Translations under genes and position numbers: made by a program
Assembly (NCBI GenBank): GCA_019244955.1
Contig: JAFASC010000222.1
Location: 1-37,686 of the forward strand
Direction: 5' to 3'
From: Methylobacteriaceae bacterium
GTDB lineage: Bacteria > Pseudomonadota > Alphaproteobacteria > Rhizobiales > Beijerinckiaceae
DNA length: 37,686 nt
Part shown: one piece after another, positions 9,324 through 18,305 of the stretch
Numbering within the stretch: the stretch's first letter is position 1
Layout of the letters: each line of letters starts with the position of its first letter
Notes under the pieces: model-generated
What the model saw: only the letters and a program-made list of their open reading frames with translations
Databases searched by the model: none
What the model was told of the DNA's origin: nothing

Positions 9324-10856
9324 TCAGCCGTCGAGTGTCGTCCAGAGCGGGGGCGCCGCGCGGCCATTCACCGGCTGCGGCTGATCCTCCAAGAGGATGT
9401 CGAGGAAGCTCTTCGACCAATCCTCGACGTTGTTGCTTTCCAAGACATCCATCATCGCACGCCACCGCTCTTTGCGCTCCTCGAGGGGCATGTTTAGGCC
9501 GCGAGCGATGGCAGTGGCAACGCCCTGCTTGTCATAAGGATTGACGATGAGCGCCGCGTCGAGCTCCTGGGCCGCGCCGGCGAAGCGGGAGAGGATGAGG
9601 ACGCCGGGGTCCTGCGGCGCTTGGGCCGCGACATATTCCTTTGCAACGAGATTCATGCCATCGCGAAGCGGCGTGACAAGTCCGATGCGCGCCATCCGGT
9701 AGAGACCGGCGAGCGCCGTGCGGCTCATCGTCCTGTTCATGTACTGAATCGGCGTCCAGTCGAGGTCGCCGAATTTGCCGTTCGTATTGCCGACCTGCTC
9801 GGCGACCTTACGCTGAATTTGCACGTAGGCCGGTACTTCAGAGCGCGACTTCGGCGTAATCTGCAAGAGCACGGTGCGCTTCTTCATATCGGGATGGCGT
9901 TCGAGGAACGCTCCGAAGGAGTTGATCCGCTCAAATATGCCTTTCGTATAGTCAAGCCGGTCGACGCCGATAATGAGGCTCTTGCCGTCGAGGCTGGCGC
10001 GGGTGCGCTTGACCACTGTGTTGTGCTCGGCCAGGCGCGCTTCCTCGGCAAAAGCGCCGGTGTCGATCGAGATCGGGAAGGCACCGACCCGGAAACGCCG
10101 CCCGAAAGCCTCGCACCAGCCGTCGCCGAGAGCGCGACCGGCGCCGCTTCTTTCGATACAGCCGACGAAATTCTGGGCATCGAGTTGGGTCTGGAACCCG
10201 ATCAGGTCATAGGCCGCGAAGGAGCGCAATAATTCCTCGTAGGCCGGCAAGCCGGAGGCGACGTCGTCCGGAGGCCACGGCACATGCAGGAAGAACCCGA
10301 GCCGGTTGGAAAAGCCCATGTCGCGGAGCGCGCGTGCGAGCGGAATGAGATGGTAATCGTGAACCCAGATCGCGTCGCCTTCGTCGAGCAGCTTGGCGAG
10401 CCGACGGGCGAAAGAACCATTGACCCGGAAAAAGCCGGCGGTGTGCTGCGCCGAATATTCGGCAAGATCCAGCCGGTAATGGCAGATCGGCCAAAGCGCC
10501 CGGTTGGCAAAGCCGTGATAGAATTCTTCGAGATCGCGGCGGCTTAGATCGGCGACCGCATAGCTGACCGCGCCGTAGGTGCGCAGCGATGTCGCTGATT
10601 CCGGCATATCGTTGGTCTTGCCGGACCAGCCGAACCACAGGCCGCCGCGGGCCTTCAAGGCTGCGTCCAATGCCACCGCAAGACCGCCGGCGGCAGGCGT
10701 TCCGCTGGCGCTCGGCACCGGTACTCGGTTCGAAACTACAACCAGACGGCCGGTTTTTGGCCCTGTCTTGGGCGCCATGATGGGCCGCGATGGCTGCAGA
10801 AAGTCGACCTGACCCATCTCTTGCGAAAGCCTCTGCAATGATTTCGAATCCGACAA
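9324..10856 (-). CDS. otsA: Alpha,alpha-trehalose-phosphate synthase (UDP-forming), GT20
   Basis: GRLVVVSNRVPVPS, GGLWFGWSGKTND, GFFLHVPWPPDD, GVDRLDYTKGIFERINSF, LVTPLRDGMNLVAKEYVAAQAPQDPGVLILSRFAGAAQEL. Start could be the internal Met at MAPKTG. Confidence 0.94.
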   Translation of the reverse strand: MSDSKSLQRLSQEMGQVDFLQPSRPIMAPKTGPKTGRLVVVSNRVPVPSASGTPAAGGLAVALDAALKARGGLWFGWSGKTNDMPESATSLRTYGAVSYAVADLSRRDLEEFYHGFANRALWPICHYRLDLAEYSAQHTAGFFRVNGSFARRLAKLLDEGDAIWVHDYHLIPLARALRDMGFSNRLGFFLHVPWPPDDVASGLPAYEELLRSFAAYDLIGFQTQLDAQNFVGCIERSGAGRALGDGWCEAFGRRFRVGAFPISIDTGAFAEEARLAEHNTVVKRTRASLDGKSLIIGVDRLDYTKGIFERINSFGAFLERHPDMKKRTVLLQITPKSRSEVPAYVQIQRKVAEQVGNTNGKFGDLDWTPIQYMNRTMSRTALAGLYRMARIGLVTPLRDGMNLVAKEYVAAQAPQDPGVLILSRFAGAAQELDAALIVNPYDKQGVATAIARGLNMPLEERKERWRAMMDVLESNNVEDWSKSFLDILLEDQPQPVNGRAAPPLWTTLDG

Positions 10857-11155
10857 CGCCGTCCCCCTCAGCTTCGTTGCGAAGCTCGGCGCCTATCTTT
10901 CGCCCGCCCATGCTAGGATTGAGCCGCGCGGGAAGGCTTCTGGTTGAACCCGACATACAAAATGCGCGCCATAACATTTGCTTAGCGCACGTTTTTCAAT
11001 CGACGTTGCTAGTCTGCCACTGCGGCACGGATTCCCGTGCGGTGTGTCCGCAGGTGGGTCGGTTTCACTGGCATCAACAGGGCATTTGAGTTAAGGGTCC
11101 GGAACTATTCGACAGTGCGCCTGCCCGATCAAACTGCAACCGGAATTCTCTCTGC

Positions 11156-12385
11156 GTGGCCCGACACAACAGCCTCAGCGATTACGCTTCGAAGCGGTTC
11201 CGACTAGCGGGGAAAGCCGTCCTCGACTTCGGAAATCCGTTTTTCGCCCCCATAGATCGCCTGGGACAGGATGCGGAACGCCGCGGCAAGCCATTCGTCA
11301 GCTTCGCAAATTACGACTATCTCGGCCTGGCGACGCATCCGCGCGTGAAAGCCGACAGCGCTGCAGCACTCGAGTCGCTCGGCGTCGGCGCCCTCGCCTC
11401 AAGGCTCGTCGGGGGTGAGCGCTCGACACACCAGCTCCTGGAGGAGGAGCTCGCATCCTTTCTCGGCACCGAGACCTCCCTCTCGCTCGTCTCCGGCTAT
11501 CTCACCAACCTGACCACGATCACCCATCTGATGGCCGGCCGCGATGCGCTGTTCATCGACGAACTGTCGCACAACAGCATTGTCAGCGCGGCAAAGAGTT
11601 CGGGCGCCGCGGTCGTCGTCTTCCGCCACAACGACCTCGACCATCTTGACGAGCTCCTCGCCAACAATCGCGAGAATTACCGCAACGTACTGATCATCGC
11701 CGAAGCCCTGTACAGCATGGACGGCGACATCGCCGACTTGCCGCGCCTCGTCGAGGTCAAGGAGCGGCACCAGGCGTGGCTGCTCGTCGACGAAGCGCAT
11801 TCACTGGGCGTGCTCGGCGCGACCGGCAGGGGCATTTGCGAGCATGCCGGCGTCGACCCCAATCGCGTCGATCTCATTATTGGCACCATGTCCAAGACGC
11901 TCGCCTCCTGCGGCGGCTTCATCGCTGCAAAGCGCAGCATCACCGACTGGATGCGCTACACGCTACCGGGTTTCGTCTATAGCGTCGGCTTGTCACCGGT
12001 GATCGTTGCCGCCGCCCGCGCGGCGTTGCAACTCATGCAGGAGGAGGCCTGGCGCATCGAGCGGTTGGCAAGGAACGCCGAGATGTTCCGCGACTGCGCC
12101 CGCCAGGCGGGGCTCGACACCGGCCCCGCCATCGGCCGCGGCGTGGTACCGATCCTGTTCGCATCGAGCCAGGAGACGATGCTCGCCTCGCAGCACCTCC
12201 TCGAGCAAGGCTTCTATTGCCCGCCGATCGTCCAGATCGGCGTTCCCAAGGACCAGCCGCGGCTCAGGTTCTTCATCTCGGCAAGCCATACCGAGGACGA
12301 CATTCGGCGGGTGATTGCCGCGCTCGAAACGCGGCCGGTCGTCGCCGGCGAGATGCCTGCCCAAGTCGCCACCGCGGCGTTGTAA
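11156..12385 (+). CDS. PLP-dependent alpha-oxoamine synthase; serine palmitoyltransferase-like
   Basis: FANYDYLGLATHPRVKADSAAALESLGVGALASRLVGGERSTHQLLEEELASFLG, LLVDEAHSLGVLGATGRGICEHAGVD, PLP-lysine motif GTMSKTLASCGGFIA. Family certain; SPT rather than AONS/KBL is inferred from the downstream genes. Confidence 0.85.
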   Translation: MARHNSLSDYASKRFRLAGKAVLDFGNPFFAPIDRLGQDAERRGKPFVSFANYDYLGLATHPRVKADSAAALESLGVGALASRLVGGERSTHQLLEEELASFLGTETSLSLVSGYLTNLTTITHLMAGRDALFIDELSHNSIVSAAKSSGAAVVVFRHNDLDHLDELLANNRENYRNVLIIAEALYSMDGDIADLPRLVEVKERHQAWLLVDEAHSLGVLGATGRGICEHAGVDPNRVDLIIGTMSKTLASCGGFIAAKRSITDWMRYTLPGFVYSVGLSPVIVAAARAALQLMQEEAWRIERLARNAEMFRDCARQAGLDTGPAIGRGVVPILFASSQETMLASQHLLEQGFYCPPIVQIGVPKDQPRLRFFISASHTEDDIRRVIAALETRPVVAGEMPAQVATAAL

Positions 12386-12454
12386 GCGGTACCGCCTGGT
12401 ATCTGTTCGATTGTCCGCCTTTTTAGGGTCATGGATCGCTGCTAGGGCGCGGCC

Positions 12455-13666
12455 ATGTCGGCAATCGATGTCGTGCCTGTCTCGGGCCTTGCCTCTTTTC
12501 TGGCGTTCTGCCGGATGCCGCGCACCCTTTATTCAGGCCATCCCGGCTTTGCGCCTTCTCTCGATGCGGAGCGCTGGACCCTTTACGCGCATTGGCTGAA
12601 CCCGCATTTCAAGCAGGTGACGTCGCAGGCTTGGCTTGCCCGCCGCGGTGGGCGCGCCGTCGGGCGCATCGCCGCGCAGATCTATCGGCCGGAGATCACC
12701 CCGCTCGGCGCCTCGCGCGCCCAGTTCGGCTCGCTCGACGCCGTGGACGACCGCGATGTTGTAGCCGCTCTGACCGCCACGGCGGAGGCATGGCTGCGCG
12801 AGCGCGGCGCGGCAATCATCCATGGGCCCTTCTCGCCGTCGGTGAACAGCGAGACCGGCCTTCTGGTGCAAGGCTTCGATGCCGTACCCATGATGTTCAT
12901 GCCCTGGCATCCGCCCTATCTCGGGCCTCTTCTCGAGGCCTGCGGCTACGGCAAAGCCCGAGACCTGATCTCCTACCGCTACCGGCCGACAAAGGCGGAT
13001 GCCCGCGATTCCGGCGTGACGGCCAGGCCCGAATGGCGAGACCGCCTGAAGATTCGGCCGCTGAGGCTCAAGGACATTCGCAGCGAGGCGGCGGTTATTA
13101 CCGGGATTTTCAACGACGCCTGGGGCCATAATTGGGGCTATGTGCCGCTCACCGTCGACGAACTCGTGTCCACGGCCGACGCGCTCAAATTCGTCATGCC
13201 GGAAGATTTCGGCTTCGTCTTCGAGCTGGATGGCGAGCCGGCCGCCTTCGGAATCGGGATTCCAAATCTCCACGAGATGACGGCCGACCTGAAGGGTCGG
13301 TTGTTCCCGTTTGGCCTGCGGCTTATCGGACGCGTCCGCAATGCCCGCTTCAAGACCGCTCGGATCGCCTTGTTTGGGGTGCGAAAGAAGTTCCAGCGTA
13401 GCGCGACGGGCGGCGTCATCATTCTCGGCCTGGTCGACCGGATGCGGCAATTGTACCGCACCTATAACCTGGAACAGATAGAATTCGGCTGGGTTTTGGA
13501 GGACAATGCCCAGATGCGCCGGCCGATAGAGCTTGGGGGAGCGCAGGTGGACAAAGTCCACCGCGTGTACGAGAAGCAGCTTGTCGCTCGCGCCGTAAGC
13601 GCAAACGAGCCGGCGGCGACGACGGCGGGCGCAAACAGCGAAGCACTGGCGCGGGGATTGGTTTAA
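12455..13666 (+). CDS. GNAT-superfamily (YghO-like) acyltransferase; candidate bacterial ceramide synthase
   Basis: 403 aa; IHGPFSPSVNSETGLLVQGFDAVPMMFMPWHPPYL and FNDAWGHNWGYVPLT...FVFELDGEPAAFGIGIPNLHEMTADLKGRLFPFG resemble YghO-type GNAT proteins. Stop overlaps the next start (TAATG). Specific function inferred from context. Confidence 0.65.
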   Translation: MSAIDVVPVSGLASFLAFCRMPRTLYSGHPGFAPSLDAERWTLYAHWLNPHFKQVTSQAWLARRGGRAVGRIAAQIYRPEITPLGASRAQFGSLDAVDDRDVVAALTATAEAWLRERGAAIIHGPFSPSVNSETGLLVQGFDAVPMMFMPWHPPYLGPLLEACGYGKARDLISYRYRPTKADARDSGVTARPEWRDRLKIRPLRLKDIRSEAAVITGIFNDAWGHNWGYVPLTVDELVSTADALKFVMPEDFGFVFELDGEPAAFGIGIPNLHEMTADLKGRLFPFGLRLIGRVRNARFKTARIALFGVRKKFQRSATGGVIILGLVDRMRQLYRTYNLEQIEFGWVLEDNAQMRRPIELGGAQVDKVHRVYEKQLVARAVSANEPAATTAGANSEALARGLV

Positions 13667-14700
13667 TGAATCGTCCGATGGACATATCGGAAGCAACGTT
13701 GGCGGACCGCTCGCATATCGAGCGGCGCCGGGAAATCCTCAAAGCGCATCCCGAGATCCGCACCCTGATCGGGCGCGATCGCACGACCGCCTGGATCACG
13801 ATCTGCGTCGTCGCCGGCCAGCTGTGTCTTGCCGCGGTGTTCGGCGGCTTGGGGCTGCACTGTTGGTGGCTTGCCCTGATCGCTGCCTATTGCGTTGGCG
13901 CTTTCGCCAACCACGCGATGTTCGTCGTCATTCACGACGCGATCCACAATCTCGTCTTCGAGGACGGGCGCCTCAATAAGCTCACCGCGATTCTCGCCGA
14001 TCTCCCAAACGCATTTCCCACCTCGATGGGCTTTCGCGCCTATCACATCAAACACCACTCGCATCTGAGTTCCTACGACTACGATGCCGACGTTCCGAGC
14101 GATTGGGAGGCGCGCCTCGTCGGCAATCGCTGGTATATGAAGGCCGGATGGCTGTTCTTCTTCGCGGCTTTTCAATGGCTGCGCATCAGCCGGCTCAAGG
14201 GCACCGTGCCCGGCATTTTCAGCCGCTGGTCGATGATCAATATCGGCGCGGTAATCGTCTGCGATCTCATCCTCCTGTTCTTGTTCGGCCCTAATGCGCT
14301 GCTCTACCTGTTGGCGTCCTTCTGGTTCTCGGTCGGGCTGCATCCGCTCGGCGCGCGCTGGATCCAGGAGCATTATGCTCTCGCGCCGGGACAAGGAACG
14401 TTCGACTATTACGGGCCTCTGAACCGCATTCAGCTCAACATCGGCTATCACAACGAGCACCACGATTTTCCCGATATACCCTGGAGCCGGCTGCCTGAAC
14501 TGAAGGCCATGGCGCCGGAATATTATGACGGGCTGCACGCGCACTATTCCTGGACCCGACTGTTCTTCGCCTTCATCTTCGATCCGCGCTATTCGCTGCA
14601 CACGCGCACGGAGAACATGCCTGAACGGCCCGAGCGGCAAGACGTGATGGCGGAAAACTCGCATGCGACCTTCAAGCCGGCTCTCGCGGCGCAGAGGTGA
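13666..14700 (+). CDS. Membrane fatty acid desaturase, sphingolipid delta-4 desaturase (DES1/DEGS)-like
   Basis: Three His boxes HDAIH, HIKHH, HNEHH; DES1-type C-terminal stretch TFDYYGPLNRIQLNIGYHNEHHDFPDIPWSRLPELKAMAPEYYDGLHAHYSWTRLFFAFIFD and YDADVPSDWEA. Confidence 0.85.
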   Translation: MNRPMDISEATLADRSHIERRREILKAHPEIRTLIGRDRTTAWITICVVAGQLCLAAVFGGLGLHCWWLALIAAYCVGAFANHAMFVVIHDAIHNLVFEDGRLNKLTAILADLPNAFPTSMGFRAYHIKHHSHLSSYDYDADVPSDWEARLVGNRWYMKAGWLFFFAAFQWLRISRLKGTVPGIFSRWSMINIGAVIVCDLILLFLFGPNALLYLLASFWFSVGLHPLGARWIQEHYALAPGQGTFDYYGPLNRIQLNIGYHNEHHDFPDIPWSRLPELKAMAPEYYDGLHAHYSWTRLFFAFIFDPRYSLHTRTENMPERPERQDVMAENSHATFKPALAAQR

Positions 14701-14705
14701 TCTGA

Positions 14706-15362
14706 ATGACGACGAGATCAGAATCTGACGGTGCGGCCCTTGGCGATTATCTGACCGCCTCGCCCCGGTTATTCGAGAATCCGCTTCTCGACAAACTCTC
14801 GCGCGTGCACTGGACCGTGCCGCTTTACGCTTATGCGCCGGCTATCGCGGTGCTCGCTTATCTAAGTTTCACAAACGTAAGTGCCCTGGCGGCGGTCGGC
14901 TGCATGCTGCTCGGTTATATCGGCTGGACGCTGATCGAGTATTTCGGCCACCGCTATCTCTTCCATTGGGAATTTCCGGGTCAATTCGGCAAGCGTCTGC
15001 ACTTCCTCATTCACGGCGTGCATCACCATCATCCGAGCGATCCGCTGCGGCTCGTCATGCCGGTCCTGCTCAGCGGCCCGATCCTGCTTGCCGCGTTTGC
15101 GGTGATCGCGGTCTTATTCGGGTTCCCGCTGACCTGGCCGGTGCTTGCCGGCTTCACCGCCGGATACCTCGCCTACGACATGGTTCACTACCACGTGCAC
15201 CACCGAGAGCCGACGACCCGCTTCGGACGTATGCTCCGGCGCGTGCACATGCTCCATCACTTCCGCGATCACGATCGCGGCTTTGGGGTGAGCGCGCCGT
15301 GGTGGGATTACGTGTTCGGGACGTCCTACGCGAGCGAGAGTGCGAGGGGCGAGCGCCGCTAA
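14706..15362 (+). CDS. Fatty acid hydroxylase superfamily protein, ceramide fatty acid 2-hydroxylase (FA2H/Scs7)-like, no cytochrome b5 domain
   Basis: EYFGHRYLFHWEFPG...LHFLIHGVHHHHPSDPLRLVMP...YLAYDMVHYHVHH...RRVHMLHHFRDHDRGFGVSAPWWDYVFGT: His-rich pattern of FA2H/Scs7. Confidence 0.82.
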   Translation: MTTRSESDGAALGDYLTASPRLFENPLLDKLSRVHWTVPLYAYAPAIAVLAYLSFTNVSALAAVGCMLLGYIGWTLIEYFGHRYLFHWEFPGQFGKRLHFLIHGVHHHHPSDPLRLVMPVLLSGPILLAAFAVIAVLFGFPLTWPVLAGFTAGYLAYDMVHYHVHHREPTTRFGRMLRRVHMLHHFRDHDRGFGVSAPWWDYVFGTSYASESARGERR

Positions 15363-15517
15363 AGAACCTGTGCCCTGCAATAGTTAATTGCACGAAACCG
15401 GTTGTAAATAGCCGCGGCGCGGTTATTGATTGCAACCTTCGTTCCCCATCCCTAGTTGCCACTTATTGATTCGGGAGTGCGGCTCCACCCATCTCTCGAT
15501 GCATTCTCGGTGTTCGT

Positions 15518-16687
15518 ATGACCAGTCGTTGGCACGTACTCGGATTGCTTTTCCTCGTTCGCACGACAATGGCATTTCAATTCGAATCGGTTGCCGCCAT
15601 CGGACCGGTCCTCCAGCGCGAATTCAACGTCGGCCTTCCTGATATAGGGATGCTGATCGGCCTGTACCTGTTGCCGGGCGTGGTGATCGCTCTGCCCGGG
15701 GGCGCAATCGGGCGCGCGCTTGGAGACAAGCGCACCGTATTGGTCGGCTGCGCGATCATGTTCGTCGGCAACGTCATCATGGCTTTCTCCGACGTTTGGG
15801 CTGCCCAGGTCGGCGGCCGCTTGCTAACCGGCATCGGCGGCGTCGTGCTGAATGTCGTCAGCACGAAGATGGTGGCGGATTGGTTCGCGGAGCGCGAAAT
15901 CGCAACCGCGATGGCGCTGTTTCTCAATTCCTGGCCGTTCGGCATCGCCGTTGCCCTCTTGGCGCTGCCGTCGTTGGGCGTTGCCGAGGGCTACAAGGCC
16001 GTATTCTTCCTCGCCGCCGACCTCGTCGGAGCCGCCGCCCTCCTCTTGGCCTTCGTTTACAAAGACAGGGTCGTCGAAAGCTTTCCAAAAGAGGGCCCGC
16101 GGATGGAGCGACAGACCATCCTGCTTGTGACGCTCGCCGGTCTCATATGGGGCTTGTTCAATACCGCGATTGCGATGGTTTTCTCCTTCGGGATCAACGT
16201 CCTCATCGAGCAGGGTTGGGCGATTACAAGCAGCGGCTCGGTGATCAGTCTTGTTCTATGGCTGACCATTTTTACGGTGCCGCTCGGCGGGTACACGGCC
16301 GATCGGGTCAGGAGCAAGGGCGTTCTGATCGCGGCGAGCACGGTCGTCGCGGCGCTGCTGATGTTTGCAGTGCCGCGCACGGGCTATCCGCTGGCCGTGC
16401 TGATCGCATTCGGGCTGATCTGCGGTTTTCCCGCCGGTGCGATGATGGCGCTCCCGGCTTCGGTGCTGAAACCACAGAACCGCGCCGGCGGAATGGGGAT
16501 TTTCTTCACCGTGTTTTACCTCGCGATGTCACTCGGACCGGTGATTGCCGGCCGGCTTGCCGGCTATACCGGGCGCGCTGCGACCGCGCTTGACTTCGGC
16601 GCTGGCCTTCTCGTCGCCTGCCCGATCGTCCTCGCTGGCTTTATGGTTTTGCGCGAAGGCGCGCTCGCCAACGAAATTGCCGTGTAG
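15518..16687 (+). CDS. MFS transporter (CynX/NimT-like)
   Basis: 389 aa with about 12 hydrophobic segments; FLVRTTMAFQFESVAAIGPVLQREFNVGLPDIGMLIGLYLLPGVVIALPGGAIGRALGDKRTVLVGC. Confidence 0.8.
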   Translation: MTSRWHVLGLLFLVRTTMAFQFESVAAIGPVLQREFNVGLPDIGMLIGLYLLPGVVIALPGGAIGRALGDKRTVLVGCAIMFVGNVIMAFSDVWAAQVGGRLLTGIGGVVLNVVSTKMVADWFAEREIATAMALFLNSWPFGIAVALLALPSLGVAEGYKAVFFLAADLVGAAALLLAFVYKDRVVESFPKEGPRMERQTILLVTLAGLIWGLFNTAIAMVFSFGINVLIEQGWAITSSGSVISLVLWLTIFTVPLGGYTADRVRSKGVLIAASTVVAALLMFAVPRTGYPLAVLIAFGLICGFPAGAMMALPASVLKPQNRAGGMGIFFTVFYLAMSLGPVIAGRLAGYTGRAATALDFGAGLLVACPIVLAGFMVLREGALANEIAV

Positions 16688-16704
16688 GCGCTGTGCGGCC
16701 CCCT

Positions 16705-17778
16705 TCACATCGCGTCGTAATCGAGCGCGATTTTCTCCGTCGCAGGGCGGAACTGGCACGTCAGGACAAAACCTGCCTCTTCTTCCCATGGCTCGAGCGA
16801 AAAATTCTGGTCCATGGCGCCGGCGCCTTCCATCAGCTTGGCGCGGCAGGTGCAGCACATGCCGCCACGGCACGAATAGGGCAGATCGAGTTCGTGGCGC
16901 TCGGCGGCTTCGAGCACCGTCTCGTCCTTGCGCATCGCCAATTTATGCAGCGCGCCGTCGAGGCGGATTGTAAGGCTGATCTCCTCGCGCGCATGCGACA
17001 CAAGGGTCGACTTGAGCGGCCGCGGCGGCGTCTCGGTCGTGAAAACTTCGCGATGGATGCGGGCGCTCGGTAGGCCGAGCGCAGTAAGGGTTGCGCTCAC
17101 CTCCTCGATCATCGTCAGCGGGCCGCAGAGGAATACGTCATCGACGGCAGCGATGCCGCCTGCGGTGCGGATCAAGGCCGGCACTTTGTCGCCGGTGAGC
17201 CGCCCGTGCAGCAGATCGACGTCCTGCATTTCACGCGACAGAATGTGGTGCACCGAGAGGCGCTCGAGAAAGCGGTCTTTGAGCGCGTCGAGCCCATCCT
17301 TGAACATGATCGTCGCCGACGATTTGTTGCCATAGAACAAAACGAAATGGCTCTGCGGTTCGCGCGTCAGCACGGTCTTGATGATCGAGAAGATCGGCGT
17401 GATGCCCGACCCGGCGGCGAAGCCGACATAGGTGCGCTCTGCCGTCGCATCCGGTGCAAGGCCGAAACGCCCCTCCGGTCGCATGACTTCGATCGTGTCG
17501 CCAGCCCTCAGGCGCGCATTGGCAAAAGATGAAAACAGACCGCCATCGAGCCGCTTTATCGCGACGCGCAGTTCGCCTTCGTCCATTCCGGAGCAGATCG
17601 AGTAGGAACGCCGCACTTCCGCGCCGTCGAGCTTGGTGCGGAGCGTCAGATATTGTCCGCTGGTGAAGGCGAACTCCTCGCGCATCTCTTCCGGGACGGC
17701 GAAGCCGATCGAGATCGCCTCCGGCGTCTCGCGGCGCACGTCGGCAATGGTGAGAGGATGGAACCCTTGCGACGTCAT
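16705..17778 (-). CDS. paaE: 1,2-phenylacetyl-CoA epoxidase reductase subunit PaaE
   Basis: MTSQGFHPLTIADVRRETPEAISIGFAVPEE..., RRSYSICS, GFAAGSGITPIFSIIKTVLTREP, C-terminal 2Fe-2S ferredoxin motif LPYSCRGGMCCTCRAKLMEG. ORF-track start at 17895 overlaps paaD; Met 17778 preferred. Confidence 0.94.
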   Translation of the reverse strand: MTSQGFHPLTIADVRRETPEAISIGFAVPEEMREEFAFTSGQYLTLRTKLDGAEVRRSYSICSGMDEGELRVAIKRLDGGLFSSFANARLRAGDTIEVMRPEGRFGLAPDATAERTYVGFAAGSGITPIFSIIKTVLTREPQSHFVLFYGNKSSATIMFKDGLDALKDRFLERLSVHHILSREMQDVDLLHGRLTGDKVPALIRTAGGIAAVDDVFLCGPLTMIEEVSATLTALGLPSARIHREVFTTETPPRPLKSTLVSHAREEISLTIRLDGALHKLAMRKDETVLEAAERHELDLPYSCRGGMCCTCRAKLMEGAGAMDQNFSLEPWEEEAGFVLTCQFRPATEKIALDYDAM

Positions 17779-17783
17779 CCCGC

Positions 17784-18305
17784 TCAGATGCACTTGAAAT
17801 AATCGAAAGGCTCGCGGCAGGCTTTGCAGCGCCACAAGGCCTTGCAGGCTGTTGAGCCGAACTCTGACACCCTTTCCGTGTTGGACGAGCCACAATGCGG
17901 GCAGACGATGCTCTCTTCACCGAATAAAGCGCGGCGCGATGCATGTCCTGCCGGCGGCGCGATGCCGTAAGCCTTGAGTTTGGCTTTGCCGGTCTCGCTC
18001 ATCCAATCGGTCGTCCACGCCGGCGAGAGAACCTGGCGAACGTGCGCATTGCAGAAGCCGGCTTTAGCGAGCGCCATTTTGATGTCGAAGCCGATCACAT
18101 CGATTGCCGGGCAGCCGGAATAGGTCGGAGTGATCGCCACTTTCACTGTCCCGTCCGTGGCGACGTCGATCGAACGCAGCACGCCGAGATCGGCGATCGT
18201 GAGAACCGGGATTTCCGGATCGCGGACTTGTGCGACTGCTTCGCGCGCACGCGCGACGAGCTCATCTTGATGGCACTCGAGTTCCGTGAGCGCGGACATC
18301 ACCAC
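17784..18305 (-). CDS. paaD: 1,2-phenylacetyl-CoA epoxidase subunit PaaD
   Basis: VRDPEIPVLTIADLGVLRSIDV...ITPTYSGCPAIDVI...LSPAWTTDWMSETGKAKLKAYGIAPP...CPHCGSSNTERVSEFGSTACKALWRCKACREPFDYFKCI. Confidence 0.94.
   Translation of the reverse strand: MVMSALTELECHQDELVARAREAVAQVRDPEIPVLTIADLGVLRSIDVATDGTVKVAITPTYSGCPAIDVIGFDIKMALAKAGFCNAHVRQVLSPAWTTDWMSETGKAKLKAYGIAPPAGHASRRALFGEESIVCPHCGSSNTERVSEFGSTACKALWRCKACREPFDYFKCI

Noticed and set aside
11025-11040. GCACGG-ATTC-CCGTGC hairpin in the otsA/alpha-oxoamine synthase divergent region
   Set aside because: Only 6-bp arms, no T-tract and no motif match; likely chance in GC-rich DNA.
11101-11130. GGAAC at 11101 as a possible EcfG promoter for the sphingolipid cluster
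   Set aside because: No CGTT/GTT at 16-17 nt spacing.
12533-13696. 387-aa minus-strand ORF opposite the GNAT gene
   Set aside because: Mirror of a plausible coding frame with translational coupling to its neighbour; low-complexity shadow peptide.
13663-14664. 333-aa minus-strand ORF opposite the desaturase
   Set aside because: Desaturase strand carries all three His boxes; the reverse frame is a shadow ORF.
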